Part shown: piece after piece, positions 1 through 7,677 of the stretch | How positions within the stretch are numbered: position 1 is the stretch's first letter | Layout: each line of letters opens with the position of its first letter | Assembly (NCBI RefSeq): GCF_002287075.1 | Contig: NZ_NSKE01000007.1 | Coordinates: 124,001-188,000, forward strand | Length of the DNA: 64,000 bases | Origin: Fodinibius salipaludis | Lineage (GTDB): Bacteria; Bacteroidota; Rhodothermia; Balneolales; Balneolaceae | Reading direction: 5' to 3' | The notes under the pieces: generated by a model | What the model saw: only the letters and a program-made list of their open reading frames with translations | Told to the model about the DNA's origin: nothing | Database searches by the model: none | Translations under genes and position numbers: made by a program

Positions 1-297
1 TATTTAAAAGGAAGCCCCAAAGAGGCAGAACCGCACCTTCGCAAATCATTGCAAATGCGACTTGAAGCATATGACGCAGATGATGTGCGCGTAGCCCAAT
101 CGCAGGTTAAACTTGGGATTTGCCTTACAAAGCTGAAGGAGTATACTGAGGCGGAAGAGCACCTCCAAAATGGGTATCAAAAGCTTAAGAAAAAACGCGG
201 ATCATCGAACAGCCAAACCACAAGTGCCCGAAAATACCTGGTACAACTGTATGAGCAATGGGATAAAAAAGATATGCCCGATCAATATCGGCAGTAG
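1..297 (+). CDS. C-terminal part of a TPR protein, probably a Ser/Thr kinase-TPR (partial, 5' end outside window)
   Basis: The reading frame is open from base 1 and ends at TAG 295-297. It encodes about 98 residues of helical repeats (E-A-E-P-H-L-R-K-S-L-Q, then Y-T-E-A-E-E-H-L), the kinesin-light-chain-like TPR type. The ending with a Leu-Tyr-Glu-Gln-Trp segment is typical of the C-terminus of bacterial STK-TPR proteins. It resembles the TPR half of the kinase at 7678-10257 in style, so I infer a second kinase whose catalytic part lies left of the window. The first Met (49) is internal, not a start. A free-standing TPR protein is the alternative. Confidence 0.7.
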   Translation, partial: YLKGSPKEAEPHLRKSLQMRLEAYDADDVRVAQSQVKLGICLTKLKEYTEAEEHLQNGYQKLKKKRGSSNSQTTSARKYLVQLYEQWDKKDMPDQYRQ

Positions 298-657
298 TAT
301 TGGTAACTCTTTTACATTAAAAAAGCCTCTTATTTTTGGGGGCATTGTAGCAAATACTCACTTATTAATTGCTCAAATTTACCACCATTCCGTACTCTAT
401 AATAGCTAAGTAATTATTTGAATACTCAAGCGGCAGATATACAAATTGGGAATTCGAACCCTGCCCTTGTACCAGTTAGGTAAAATCCATGAAATGATAA
501 AAACTGACAAGAAATCAACTGAATAAATTTAACACTATATCAGTTAACTCATTAAAAGGGGCTGTGCTGAAATCCAAGAATTATCTTCTTCACTGCATCT
601 AATAGAAAAAGGGTTCTGCTTTTCAGCAAAACCCTTTCGACATCAATATATACTATT
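298..657. other. gene-free stretch downstream of two convergent genes
   Basis: About 360 bases between the TPR gene end and the end of the first collagen-like lipoprotein gene. Short ORFs here have no recognisable family. The only structure I can support is the minus-strand terminator at 605-637. A T-arm-like string near 448-463 is not part of a foldable tRNA. Confidence 0.5.
605..637 (-). terminator. Rho-independent terminator of the 658-1521 lipoprotein gene
   Basis: On the minus strand a hairpin with arms GGGTTTTGCT and AGCAGAACCC is followed by a U run (plus-strand A run 606-610). It lies about 20 bases after the stop. Confidence 0.75.
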
Positions 658-1521
658 TCATTCATTCCAGAAGCTATAGTATTTAGCCACTTCTTGGTAA
701 TTAGTTATATCCAAGTCTTTAGGAATTATCTTATCAATTGCTTGTTTTGACATATCAACTGTATTTGATGATTCTATACGTACAATTTCTATTTCATATT
801 GGTCTCCATTGCCAGAATTTTCACTAAATGCAAAATTTACGACTGAGCTTGCTTGGTTCCATCTATGACGTACGTTATATTTTTCATCTCCTGCATAACC
901 AAAGCCAGGAACAGGAATTCTGGAGTCTCCAGGCCCTATTAAATAAACCAACCATGCACTTTCGATCATCTCCGTTCGAGTTACATTTGTTATTTCTTTA
1001 ATAACATTTGGGGTGGCTCCAAAATCATGCGAGGGAAAAAGATAGCGTGTTACATTGGCATTCCCATCGGCCCCTTTCAGATTAATGGGGGATCCCCATC
1101 CCTGATCTGTCTTGGGACCGTACATATCGTAATTGGCTTTATCCAGATAAAAATCACCAACAGAACCTTTGGATGAAGCAGGTGCTCCCGTTCCGGCGTA
1201 AATCTGGCTGCCATCTTCACCATCCTGCCCATCTTCGCCCATCAACACAATAATAGGATTGCCCCAGCCATCAGTATCTTTGGGGCCATACATCTCACCG
1301 TTATTGGTATTGATGTAATAGTCTCCTTCCGCTCCGATATCGGCACCGGGTGCGCCCTGTCCGGAATACATCATGCTGCCGTCTTCACCGGCCGGACCAA
1401 CAGGGCCTTGCGGACCTTCAGGGCCCTGAGGACCTTCAGAACCGGCCGGGCCCTCGCATCCGGTAAATCCCAACATTATCGATACTAATACAAGTAATGA
1501 TATTTTTAATAATCGCTGCAT
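658..1521 (-). CDS. collagen-like surface lipoprotein, C-terminal type A
   Basis: 287 residues. A signal peptide ends in a lipobox (L-G-F-T-G-C), with Cys22 as the likely lipidated residue. Residues about 23-49 are eight Gly-X-Y triplets (G-P-A, G-S-E, G-P-Q, G-P-E and so on), a collagen-like stretch. Two copies of a roughly 45-residue module follow (about 53-95 and 109-150), each with a G-D-Y/F-Y core and a Y-G-P-K..G-W-G-x-P-I core. The last 130 residues form a domain shared only with the 3485-4366 paralog (ending I-P-K-D-L-D..N-Y-Q-E-V-A). The protein is probably exposed on the outer membrane; function is unknown. It has its own promoter (1566-1595) and terminator, so it is a monocistronic member of the array. 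Confidence 0.85.
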   Translation of the reverse strand: MQRLLKISLLVLVSIMLGFTGCEGPAGSEGPQGPEGPQGPVGPAGEDGSMMYSGQGAPGADIGAEGDYYINTNNGEMYGPKDTDGWGNPIIVLMGEDGQDGEDGSQIYAGTGAPASSKGSVGDFYLDKANYDMYGPKTDQGWGSPINLKGADGNANVTRYLFPSHDFGATPNVIKEITNVTRTEMIESAWLVYLIGPGDSRIPVPGFGYAGDEKYNVRHRWNQASSVVNFAFSENSGNGDQYEIEIVRIESSNTVDMSKQAIDKIIPKDLDITNYQEVAKYYSFWNE

Positions 1522-1565
1522 ATTACATCTGTTTCATTAATATTAATTTCATTCACACAGTATAA

Positions 1566-1595
1566 TGCGTACTATCAGGCGAAAGGTGGACAAAT
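1566..1595 (-). promoter_or_regulatory. ECF-type promoter motif, copy 1
   Basis: Minus strand ATTTGTCC (1588-1595), 16 nt, then TACGCA (1566-1571), about 45 nt before the ATG at 1521. The same two boxes with the same spacing recur upstream of the other lipoprotein genes. I infer recognition by the ECF sigma at 7096. Confidence 0.7.
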
Positions 1596-1630
1596 AAAAA
1601 ACCTGCAATAACTTTCACACTATTGCAGGC
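1596..1630 (-). terminator. terminator of the 1651-3297 gene
   Basis: Minus strand hairpin with arms GCCTGCAATA and TATTGCAGG, followed by a U run. It abuts the -35 box of the next cassette directly, so transcription units are packed end to end. Confidence 0.85.
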
Positions 1631-1650
1631 AAGTCGTTATTTCCCAGATA

Positions 1651-3297
1651 TTATTTTACTGGACTCCAATCCGGAAATCGGTCATTTGCACTGTTATTTG
1701 AAAGGTTTACAGGACTTCCAGTACCGTCAGCATTTATTTTATAAATTTCATCATTCCCGTCACGATCGGAATCGAATATGATTTCTGTCCCATCCCGTGA
1801 CCAGCTGGGATATTCATCGCTTGCCGAATTGTTTGTAATACGCTGGGTATTACTGCCGTCCGCATTCATTACATATATTTCTTTATTTCCATCACTACTA
1901 ACAAAAGCTATCTTGCTGCCGTCTGGGGACCATACAGGATCTCCATCACTCGAATTATTGCTTGTCAACTGCTTTACATTACTGCCATCGGGATTCATCG
2001 TATAAATATCTAAACCTGCATTTGGCTTCTTACTAACAAAGACAATTTTACTACCATCAGGAGACCAACTGGGGCTTTGCTCATTGGCACTGTTGTTGGT
2101 AAGCCGCTGTTCGTTACTACCGTCGGGTGCAATGGTATATATTTCTCCACTACCGCTGCGATCATCCGCAAACACAATATTAGAATCATCAGGTGCCCAA
2201 CTACCGTTAAATGTTTCTCCGGAAGAACTTGTAACCTGTCGAATATTTGAACCGTTAGCATTAACAATAAACAGATTAAAATTTCCATTACGGTAACTGG
2301 AAAAAAGTACACGGGTTCCTGAATAAGAAATCTGTGGCAAATAATCCGTTGCCGGATCATTGGTCAATGCTTGTTGATTTGCCCCATCTGGGTCCATCAA
2401 ATAAATATCAGCAACAGAACCTCTATTTGATTGAAAAGCAATTCGATCATTTATAACGGCTCGGCATTCAATATCAAAGGATGTAGATGTGGTATCCCCA
2501 GCACTAATACTTACACTACGTGGGTTTTTACCCGAGACACTACAATTCTGTGCAATACCCCAAAGTGATAGGTTATAGCTTCCTTTCTGCAGATCTTTGT
2601 AATATATCTTATCGTTAATATCAATAGACTTGCCCGATGAACCATCTACAGCCACCGAATAACCATCAGGGTCTTGATCGTCTCCGCTGGACTGTGTAAT
2701 CACTTCAAGTACACCGTCAGTAATCACATCAAAGTCGGGACCCGTTGTGGACTTTTGTTTAACAGTAACCTTGATTGGACCATCCGTTGCTCCTTCCGGC
2801 ACTTCGGTAACTAACTTATCCTTGGAGGTACTATTTACCGCGGCATCAGTACCATTAAAAACAATGTCAATATCTGAAGCACTGCCACTAAAATTCATGC
2901 CCTTGATCGTCACTTTCGTGCCCACCGTACCGCTGTCGGGCTCTACCGAGCTGATGCCCGGGGCTTTGGCTTCAACCATAAAGCTGGGACCCGAAGCAGT
3001 TTCTCCTCCTACGCTAACTTCCACCGGGGCCGACCCTTCGGAAAGGCTTTCCGGTACCTCCGTCTGGATTTGATCCTCCGTAGCGCTGATGAGCGTAGCA
3101 GAGGTTCCGCCAAATGTAACATTCATTTCTCCATGCGGCCGGAACCCTTTGCCTGAGATGGATACCGAAGTACCCGGTGGGCCGCTTTCAGGCTGGACAC
3201 TGGTAATTTCCGGGTTCGGACCTCCGGAATCTGATCCGCAGGAAGCCACCAGCAAGATCGTAATAAATAGTACTGATAGTTGTAACAGTCGTTTCAT
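1651..3297 (-). CDS. lipoprotein with two IPT/TIG domains and a TolB-like (PD40) beta-propeller
   Basis: 548 residues. Signal peptide with lipobox L-V-A-S-C (Cys20). Two IPT/TIG immunoglobulin-like domains follow (about 30-108 and 112-190, each opening with a Pro-x-S-G-P/T-V-G-T-x-V-x-I core). A roughly 85-residue linker domain rich in Thr/Ser comes next (G-D-T-T-S-T-S-F-D at its end). Six propeller blades of the PD40 type cover about 280-548, with repeated I-Y-x-M-x-x-D-G-S-N and S-W-S-P-D-G-S-K-I motifs. Such propellers bind peptides or glycans, or act as scaffolds; the ligand here is unknown. Residues 1-278 are closely shared with the 10599-12128 gene. Monocistronic cassette with the shared promoter upstream. 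Confidence 0.85.
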   Translation of the reverse strand: MKRLLQLSVLFITILLVASCGSDSGGPNPEITSVQPESGPPGTSVSISGKGFRPHGEMNVTFGGTSATLISATEDQIQTEVPESLSEGSAPVEVSVGGETASGPSFMVEAKAPGISSVEPDSGTVGTKVTIKGMNFSGSASDIDIVFNGTDAAVNSTSKDKLVTEVPEGATDGPIKVTVKQKSTTGPDFDVITDGVLEVITQSSGDDQDPDGYSVAVDGSSGKSIDINDKIYYKDLQKGSYNLSLWGIAQNCSVSGKNPRSVSISAGDTTSTSFDIECRAVINDRIAFQSNRGSVADIYLMDPDGANQQALTNDPATDYLPQISYSGTRVLFSSYRNGNFNLFIVNANGSNIRQVTSSSGETFNGSWAPDDSNIVFADDRSGSGEIYTIAPDGSNEQRLTNNSANEQSPSWSPDGSKIVFVSKKPNAGLDIYTMNPDGSNVKQLTSNNSSDGDPVWSPDGSKIAFVSSDGNKEIYVMNADGSNTQRITNNSASDEYPSWSRDGTEIIFDSDRDGNDEIYKINADGTGSPVNLSNNSANDRFPDWSPVK

Positions 3298-3337
3298 AAC
3301 AAATAGGTTTGTTCACATTAAACATTACAAAGTACCA

Positions 3338-3367
3338 TGCGTACTGGTAGGCAGGATGTGGACAAAT
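3338..3367 (-). promoter_or_regulatory. ECF-type promoter motif, copy 2
   Basis: ATTTGTCC (3360-3367), 16 nt, TACGCA (3338-3343) on the minus strand, 41 nt upstream of the ATG at 3297. Matches the array consensus in both boxes. Confidence 0.7.
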
Positions 3368-3390
3368 TTTTTGAGTTGCCAATAAACCAT

Positions 3391-3420
3391 AAAAAAAGCC
3401 CTGCCAAAAACGACAGGGCT
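3391..3420 (-). terminator. terminator of the 3485-4366 gene
   Basis: Minus strand AGCCCTGTCG hairpin with CAGGGCT, then seven U. Its stem, loop and tail are identical in sequence to the terminator at 12215-12244, which shows that cassette junctions were duplicated. Confidence 0.85.
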
Positions 3421-3484
3421 CATTTGATCTTTAGAAAAGGAAGATTCGTTAACTACGGGCAATTTTTTCTTTGAAAATTACCAT

Positions 3485-4366
3485 TTACTGATAGAACCCA
3501 TAGTATTCAGCTACTTCTTGATAGTTTGAGGTATCTAAATCTTTTGGCAAAATTGTTTCTGTTACTTGCTTTCTGTGATCTTCATTATTACTTGCTTCTA
3601 TCTGAACAATTTCAATACGATCGTACTGCTCTCCTTGAACATTTGGATCACACGAAATTGCAAAAACAACTTCCTCACGACTATCATAGTAATGATGCTC
3701 ACTTGTATAAAAAGTATTCCCATTATTACCATAACCTGGTATAGACCAATAAGCCTCATCAACATTTGGACTGGATTGGCCAACCAGATAAACCAGCCAA
3801 GCACTTTCTACCATTTCAGCTTTATCATCCACTGGGATATTTAAGGGATTATAATTATTAGAACTAAAATCATATCCGGGGAAAATATACCGAGTTACAT
3901 TGGCATTCCCGTCGGCCCCTTTCAGATTAATGGGGGATCCCCAACCCTGATCAGTCTTGGGTCCATACATATCGTAATTGGCTTTATCCAAATAAAAATC
4001 ATCAACTTTGCCCAACGAGGGATCGGGCGCGCCGCTCCCCGCATGAATCTGACTTCCATCTTCACCATCTTGTCCGTCTTTACCCATCAGCACCATAATA
4101 GGATTGCCCCAGCCATCAGTATCTTTGGGACCATACATCTCACCGTTATTGGTATTGATGTAATAGTCTCCTTCTGCTCCGATATCGGCACCGGGTGCGC
4201 CCTGTCCAGAATACATCATGCTGCCGTCTTCACCGGCCGGACCAACGGGGCCTTCGGGACCTTCCAGACCCTGAGGCCCTTCAGAACCGGACGGGCCCTC
4301 GCAGGCTATAAAAATGGATATTGAACAAACTAACAGTAGCGTCACTATTCGTGTTATTCGTTTCAT
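3485..4366 (-). CDS. collagen-like surface lipoprotein, C-terminal type A
   Basis: 293 residues. Lipobox I-F-I-A-C (Cys22), collagen-like Gly-X-Y run at about 23-49, two G-D-Y/F-Y..Y-G-P-K..G-W-G-x-P-I modules, then a 135-residue C-terminal domain paralogous to that of 658-1521. The coding DNA of the head (around 4090-4290) is nearly identical to 1250-1430, suggesting recent duplication or gene conversion, while the tails have diverged strongly. Probably a surface-exposed trimeric or adhesive protein, by analogy with bacterial collagen-like proteins; no direct evidence of a ligand. Own promoter and terminator. Confidence 0.85.
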   Translation of the reverse strand: MKRITRIVTLLLVCSISIFIACEGPSGSEGPQGLEGPEGPVGPAGEDGSMMYSGQGAPGADIGAEGDYYINTNNGEMYGPKDTDGWGNPIMVLMGKDGQDGEDGSQIHAGSGAPDPSLGKVDDFYLDKANYDMYGPKTDQGWGSPINLKGADGNANVTRYIFPGYDFSSNNYNPLNIPVDDKAEMVESAWLVYLVGQSSPNVDEAYWSIPGYGNNGNTFYTSEHHYYDSREEVVFAISCDPNVQGEQYDRIEIVQIEASNNEDHRKQVTETILPKDLDTSNYQEVAEYYGFYQ

Positions 4367-4409
4367 AGTTATTCTTTTTTTTCGAATTAATGAATCTAAC
4401 GTAGCAACC

Positions 4410-4439
4410 TGCGTAACAGGTAGCAGAATGTGGACAAAT
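4410..4439 (-). promoter_or_regulatory. ECF-type promoter motif, copy 3
   Basis: ATTTGTCC (4432-4439), 16 nt, TACGCA (4410-4415) on the minus strand, 44 nt before the ATG at 4366. Confidence 0.7.
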
Positions 4440-4455
4440 CGATTCCGATGGAAAT

Positions 4456-4488
4456 AAAAAAGCCTGCAGCAAATAAATTACTGCAGGC
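4456..4488 (-). terminator. terminator of the 4511-6640 gene
   Basis: Minus strand GCCTGCAGTA hairpin with TGCAGGC and a U run, 22 bases past the stop codon. Confidence 0.85.
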
Positions 4489-4510
4489 AAGGAAACAGCC
4501 AGTTTAAAAA

Positions 4511-6640
4511 TTATTTACTGTTAGACATAGTGCATTCCAATGTCATGCCGGTTATCCACATATCTTTGCCTCCCTTGGGATCTACATTGTCATCATCCCC
4601 GCGCCCCGGCCAACTCGAAGTCGTCACGCCCAACGTAAATACATTCACCTCGCCATTGGCATCTCGGTAAGCTTCGATGGCCGTAGGAAAACCCCGTCCT
4701 TTCTTATCATCTTCGAATTCAAAAAAGGTAGACTTTTTACTACCATCGATGAAAAGCGGGGTTCCATCATCTGCATAAATGCCAAGGTATGGAAGGCCCC
4801 CAATCTCTGACGCATTTTGGCCCGCAAGAACAACTCCTCCACCAGGGACTCGTACGCCATCTACATATTTTGTGGATCCGCTATCATCGAACTTCTGCTG
4901 ATGAACCCACTTTTCCCCGCCACTTGAACTGAGGCGCTGCACATACGCATCCTTGATATATACATTTTTATTTGCTTCAACCGGAGTGCCCGTATTCCCA
5001 TACACAACAGCTCCTCCATCCGGCATCGGAATAGGCTGTTTAATTTGATTGGTCACCTGTTCGCTTGACGCTTCGATTTGTAAGCCACTGTTAAGTCTTG
5101 CAAATACAGTGTTGCCATCATCATTTCTTGCTCCAAGAAATACCCGGCTTTGACCGTCGGTAGCAATACTGTATGGGGCCGTGTATGCCTCAATTTGTTT
5201 TACTGTTTGTAGCGTACCGTTCTGCTGGAATTTGGCAATAGCCACATCATGAGATCCCTTATTTGGTTCTTTATTATTCGGTGTGAAAGGACCGCTCATT
5301 CTAATAGAGACCAGAATTTCACCCGACGGCAACACGGCAACCGTTTCATTATTGAGCTCATCAAGGTCAGGAGAACCAAATTGCTGGGCCCATCCAAGGC
5401 TGCCAGAACCTGCATCAAGACGGGCCAATACGGCGTCTCTACCTCCTGTATTGGAATTGCCATCTTTCAAAGTTGAAAAGTGATACTCTAATTTCGCTTC
5501 TCCCAAGCCTTGGTTTGAAACCCCACGTTCTCCAACGATATATACGCTATTACCATCAACTTCAATGCCTCTCCATGTCGTTGACTTGAGTTTTGAATCA
5601 AAATTTGATTCCCAGACTTTATCTCCTTCAGGATCATATTTTGCCACAACTCCTCGATCACGCAGCACCATGTATAAATTCCCATTGGAATCCATCGCCA
5701 TATCCTGCGACTTATCATCTTTATCGGAGGTTGTCAATCCTTGGCTAACCCATTCAAGGGTTGCATCAAGCTGGATATTATTACCATAACAGGCTTGTAA
5801 TTCTGTTATGATTGAAAAATCAGCATCATCAGACAGCTCTCCCACTGTGATACTTACCGCTCCGCCTGATGCTCCTTCGGGAACTTTTGCCTTTAACGCA
5901 TCCTTGGCTGCACTATCAACGGTGGCTTGTACCCCGCCAAACGTCAAAACATTATCCGAAGCATTTTTACTGAAATTTTTGCCTTCGATAAGAACCTCGG
6001 CTCCTACAACTGCTGTATCTGGCATGACCGATGTAATTTTTGGTCCTTTTACATCAAAATCCGGTCCTGTGGTTGACTTATTATTCACTGTTATTTCGAT
6101 CGGACCATCCGTAGCATTCAAAGGCACCTGAGTTTCAATTTGCTCTTCATCAGCACTATTAACCGGGGCCGTTGTACCATTGAATGTTATGGTGTTCTCA
6201 GCAGATGTTGATGAAAAGTTTACCCCTTTAATGGTCACCTTTGTACCTACAGGACCGTTACCAGGTTCTACGGAGCTAATACCCGGAGCACTGGCTTCTA
6301 CCGTAAATGCTGGACCTTTTACCGTATCCTGATCAACGATAACTTTAACCTTTCCACTTGTAGCGCCCTCTGGTACTTTTGTTTTAATAAAATCAGTAGC
6401 TGCAGAATCAACAGAAGCTTCCACGTCATTAAAAATAACATTATTACCTGAGCTGTGATCGCTGAACCCCTTTCCCTCAATAGTAACTAATGTTCCCTCT
6501 GGTCCTGTAGTAGGATTTACTGAACTAATACTAAGCTGTGGAGATGGATCGGGCCCTACACCTCCTTCTTTATCACTACATGCTATGGTGAACCCTGATA
6601 CGATAAAAATGATGAATAGAAATTTTGATATTAATTTCAT
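4511..6640 (-). CDS. lipoprotein with three IPT/TIG domains and an SBBP/NHL-like propeller
   Basis: 709 residues. Signal peptide with lipobox F-T-I-A-C (Cys21). Three IPT/TIG domains lie at about 36-112, 115-195 and 198-278, each with a P-G/D-x-x-x-V-G-T/A-x-V-x-I-x-G core. The rest (about 290-700) looks like a different propeller from its neighbours: repeats of the type D-S-N-G-N-L-Y-M-V..V-A-K-Y-D-P-E-G and A-V-L-A-R-L-D-A-G-S-G, as in SBBP/NHL-like repeats. The array therefore combines one kind of N-terminal stalk with different sensing or binding heads. Likely exposed on the cell surface. Promoter motif immediately upstream, terminator downstream. Confidence 0.85.
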   Translation of the reverse strand: MKLISKFLFIIFIVSGFTIACSDKEGGVGPDPSPQLSISSVNPTTGPEGTLVTIEGKGFSDHSSGNNVIFNDVEASVDSAATDFIKTKVPEGATSGKVKVIVDQDTVKGPAFTVEASAPGISSVEPGNGPVGTKVTIKGVNFSSTSAENTITFNGTTAPVNSADEEQIETQVPLNATDGPIEITVNNKSTTGPDFDVKGPKITSVMPDTAVVGAEVLIEGKNFSKNASDNVLTFGGVQATVDSAAKDALKAKVPEGASGGAVSITVGELSDDADFSIITELQACYGNNIQLDATLEWVSQGLTTSDKDDKSQDMAMDSNGNLYMVLRDRGVVAKYDPEGDKVWESNFDSKLKSTTWRGIEVDGNSVYIVGERGVSNQGLGEAKLEYHFSTLKDGNSNTGGRDAVLARLDAGSGSLGWAQQFGSPDLDELNNETVAVLPSGEILVSIRMSGPFTPNNKEPNKGSHDVAIAKFQQNGTLQTVKQIEAYTAPYSIATDGQSRVFLGARNDDGNTVFARLNSGLQIEASSEQVTNQIKQPIPMPDGGAVVYGNTGTPVEANKNVYIKDAYVQRLSSSGGEKWVHQQKFDDSGSTKYVDGVRVPGGGVVLAGQNASEIGGLPYLGIYADDGTPLFIDGSKKSTFFEFEDDKKGRGFPTAIEAYRDANGEVNVFTLGVTTSSWPGRGDDDNVDPKGGKDMWITGMTLECTMSNSK

Positions 6641-6686
6641 GGTAACAAACTGATCTTTTGTTCAAATTAATCCTTGTATAGTATGT

Positions 6687-6716
6687 TGCGTAATAGCAGA
6701 CTAAAGGCGGACAAAT
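6687..6716 (-). promoter_or_regulatory. ECF-type promoter motif, copy 4
   Basis: ATTTGTCC (6709-6716), 16 nt, TTACGCA box (6687-6692) on the minus strand, 47 nt before the ATG at 6640. Confidence 0.7.
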
Positions 6717-7095
6717 TGAATAAATTAGACCTGATTTATCCCTTTCCATTTAATTATTGCACATCCCAATAAATGGGATGAATTTTTATACGGCTATATC
6801 GATCAACAACGGTAAAAAATGCCCCAATAATTGACATATTCTCACATAGAAATCAGCTGAATAGCAGAAAAGAGATATAAAAAGTATACCGGAGTAATGA
6901 CCCACTTTATCAACATTCACATCTTTGCTGTCAACTATTCAAGCGGCTAAAAAATCGAACTTTGTAGAGCAGTAACAGAGGCAAATTCAGGAATATAAAA
7001 GTCGATCGGTTAGACTATTCAATTATTTGCCTTTATAGTTTTTTATTAAAATTATTTCCTAAATACTTTTACACACAATTATTAGCCCGTTTGCG
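6717..7095. other. gene-free divergent region between the lipoprotein gene and the sigma gene
   Basis: About 380 bases that must hold the start signals of the plus-strand sigma-kinase genes. I find no copy of the TTTGTCC/TACGCA motif facing the sigma gene, so simple autoregulation by the same promoter is not visible. No ORF worth reporting and no clear housekeeping promoter. Confidence 0.4.
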
Positions 7096-7659
7096 ATGAG
7101 TAAAGAAACTCGTGTCACGAAACTACTACAAAAAGTTCAGGCGGGATCTGAACAGGCCTACGACGAGCTATTCCCGATAGTTTATCAGGAGTTAAAACGT
7201 CTTGCATTCTCCAAACTTAAATCTGAAGATCGCGATATTACCGTATCAGAAACGGCGTTAGTCCATGAGGTCTATCTGAAGATGATTGACCAAACCAGCC
7301 TTGAACTGAAAAATAAAAATCACTTTTTCGCAATAGCAGCCCGATGCATGCGACAAATTCTGGTAGACCATGCCCGAAAAAAGAAAGCCGAGAAACGCGG
7401 CGGGGATCAAAAAGACGTTACCTATATCGACGAATTACTAAAAGCCCATCAGGAGTCTAAAGAACTCATCAATCTCGATAAAAAATTAGACGAACTTGCC
7501 CAACTGGATGAACGGATGGCTGATGTGGTAACACTCCGTTATTTCGGACAAATGACGGTTCACCAGACTGCCAAGGCGCTGGATGTATCAGAACGCACTG
7601 TCAAACGCGACTGGGCCAAGGCCCGAGGATGGCTTTATAAAGAATTAAAAAAGGAATAA
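7096..7659 (+). CDS. ECF-type RNA polymerase sigma factor, ECF43-like (kinase-linked)
   Basis: 187 residues. Sigma-2 spans about 10-98, with R-x-I-L-V-D-H-A-R-K-K at its end. Sigma-4 spans about 130-185, with a helix-turn-helix (Q-T-A-K-A-L-D-V-S-E-R-T-V-K-R-D-W). The family signature T-x-L-V-H-E-x-Y-L is present (53-61). In ordinary ECF sigmas the place just before L-V is acidic (D-A-E-D) and contacts core polymerase; here it reads S51-E52-T53-A54. In the Vibrio EcfP/PknT system, phosphorylation of a Thr at this place by a Hanks kinase activates the sigma. No anti-sigma gene is adjacent; instead a Hanks kinase follows 18 nt downstream, so phospho-activation is the natural inference. The eight promoter-like motifs in the array are its candidate targets. 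Confidence 0.88.
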   Translation: MSKETRVTKLLQKVQAGSEQAYDELFPIVYQELKRLAFSKLKSEDRDITVSETALVHEVYLKMIDQTSLELKNKNHFFAIAARCMRQILVDHARKKKAEKRGGDQKDVTYIDELLKAHQESKELINLDKKLDELAQLDERMADVVTLRYFGQMTVHQTAKALDVSERTVKRDWAKARGWLYKELKKE

Positions 7660-7677
7660 CTCGGAAGTGCTTTTCGT

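Noticed and set aside
170-409. 79-codon ORF overlapping the end of the first TPR gene
   Set aside because: Out of frame with the TPR coding sequence and without any recognisable feature.
448-463. T-arm-like string (AATTCGAACCCTG) suggesting a tRNA or attachment site
   Set aside because: No acceptor, D or anticodon arms could be folded around it on either strand.
1380-1450. Short GC-rich tandem repeats as a CRISPR or satellite
   Set aside because: They are the 9-base periodicity of Gly-X-Y codons in the collagen-like genes; no spacers.
7000-7095. Copy of the array promoter before the sigma gene
   Set aside because: No TTTGTCC or TACGCA pair with 16-nt spacing faces the sigma gene.
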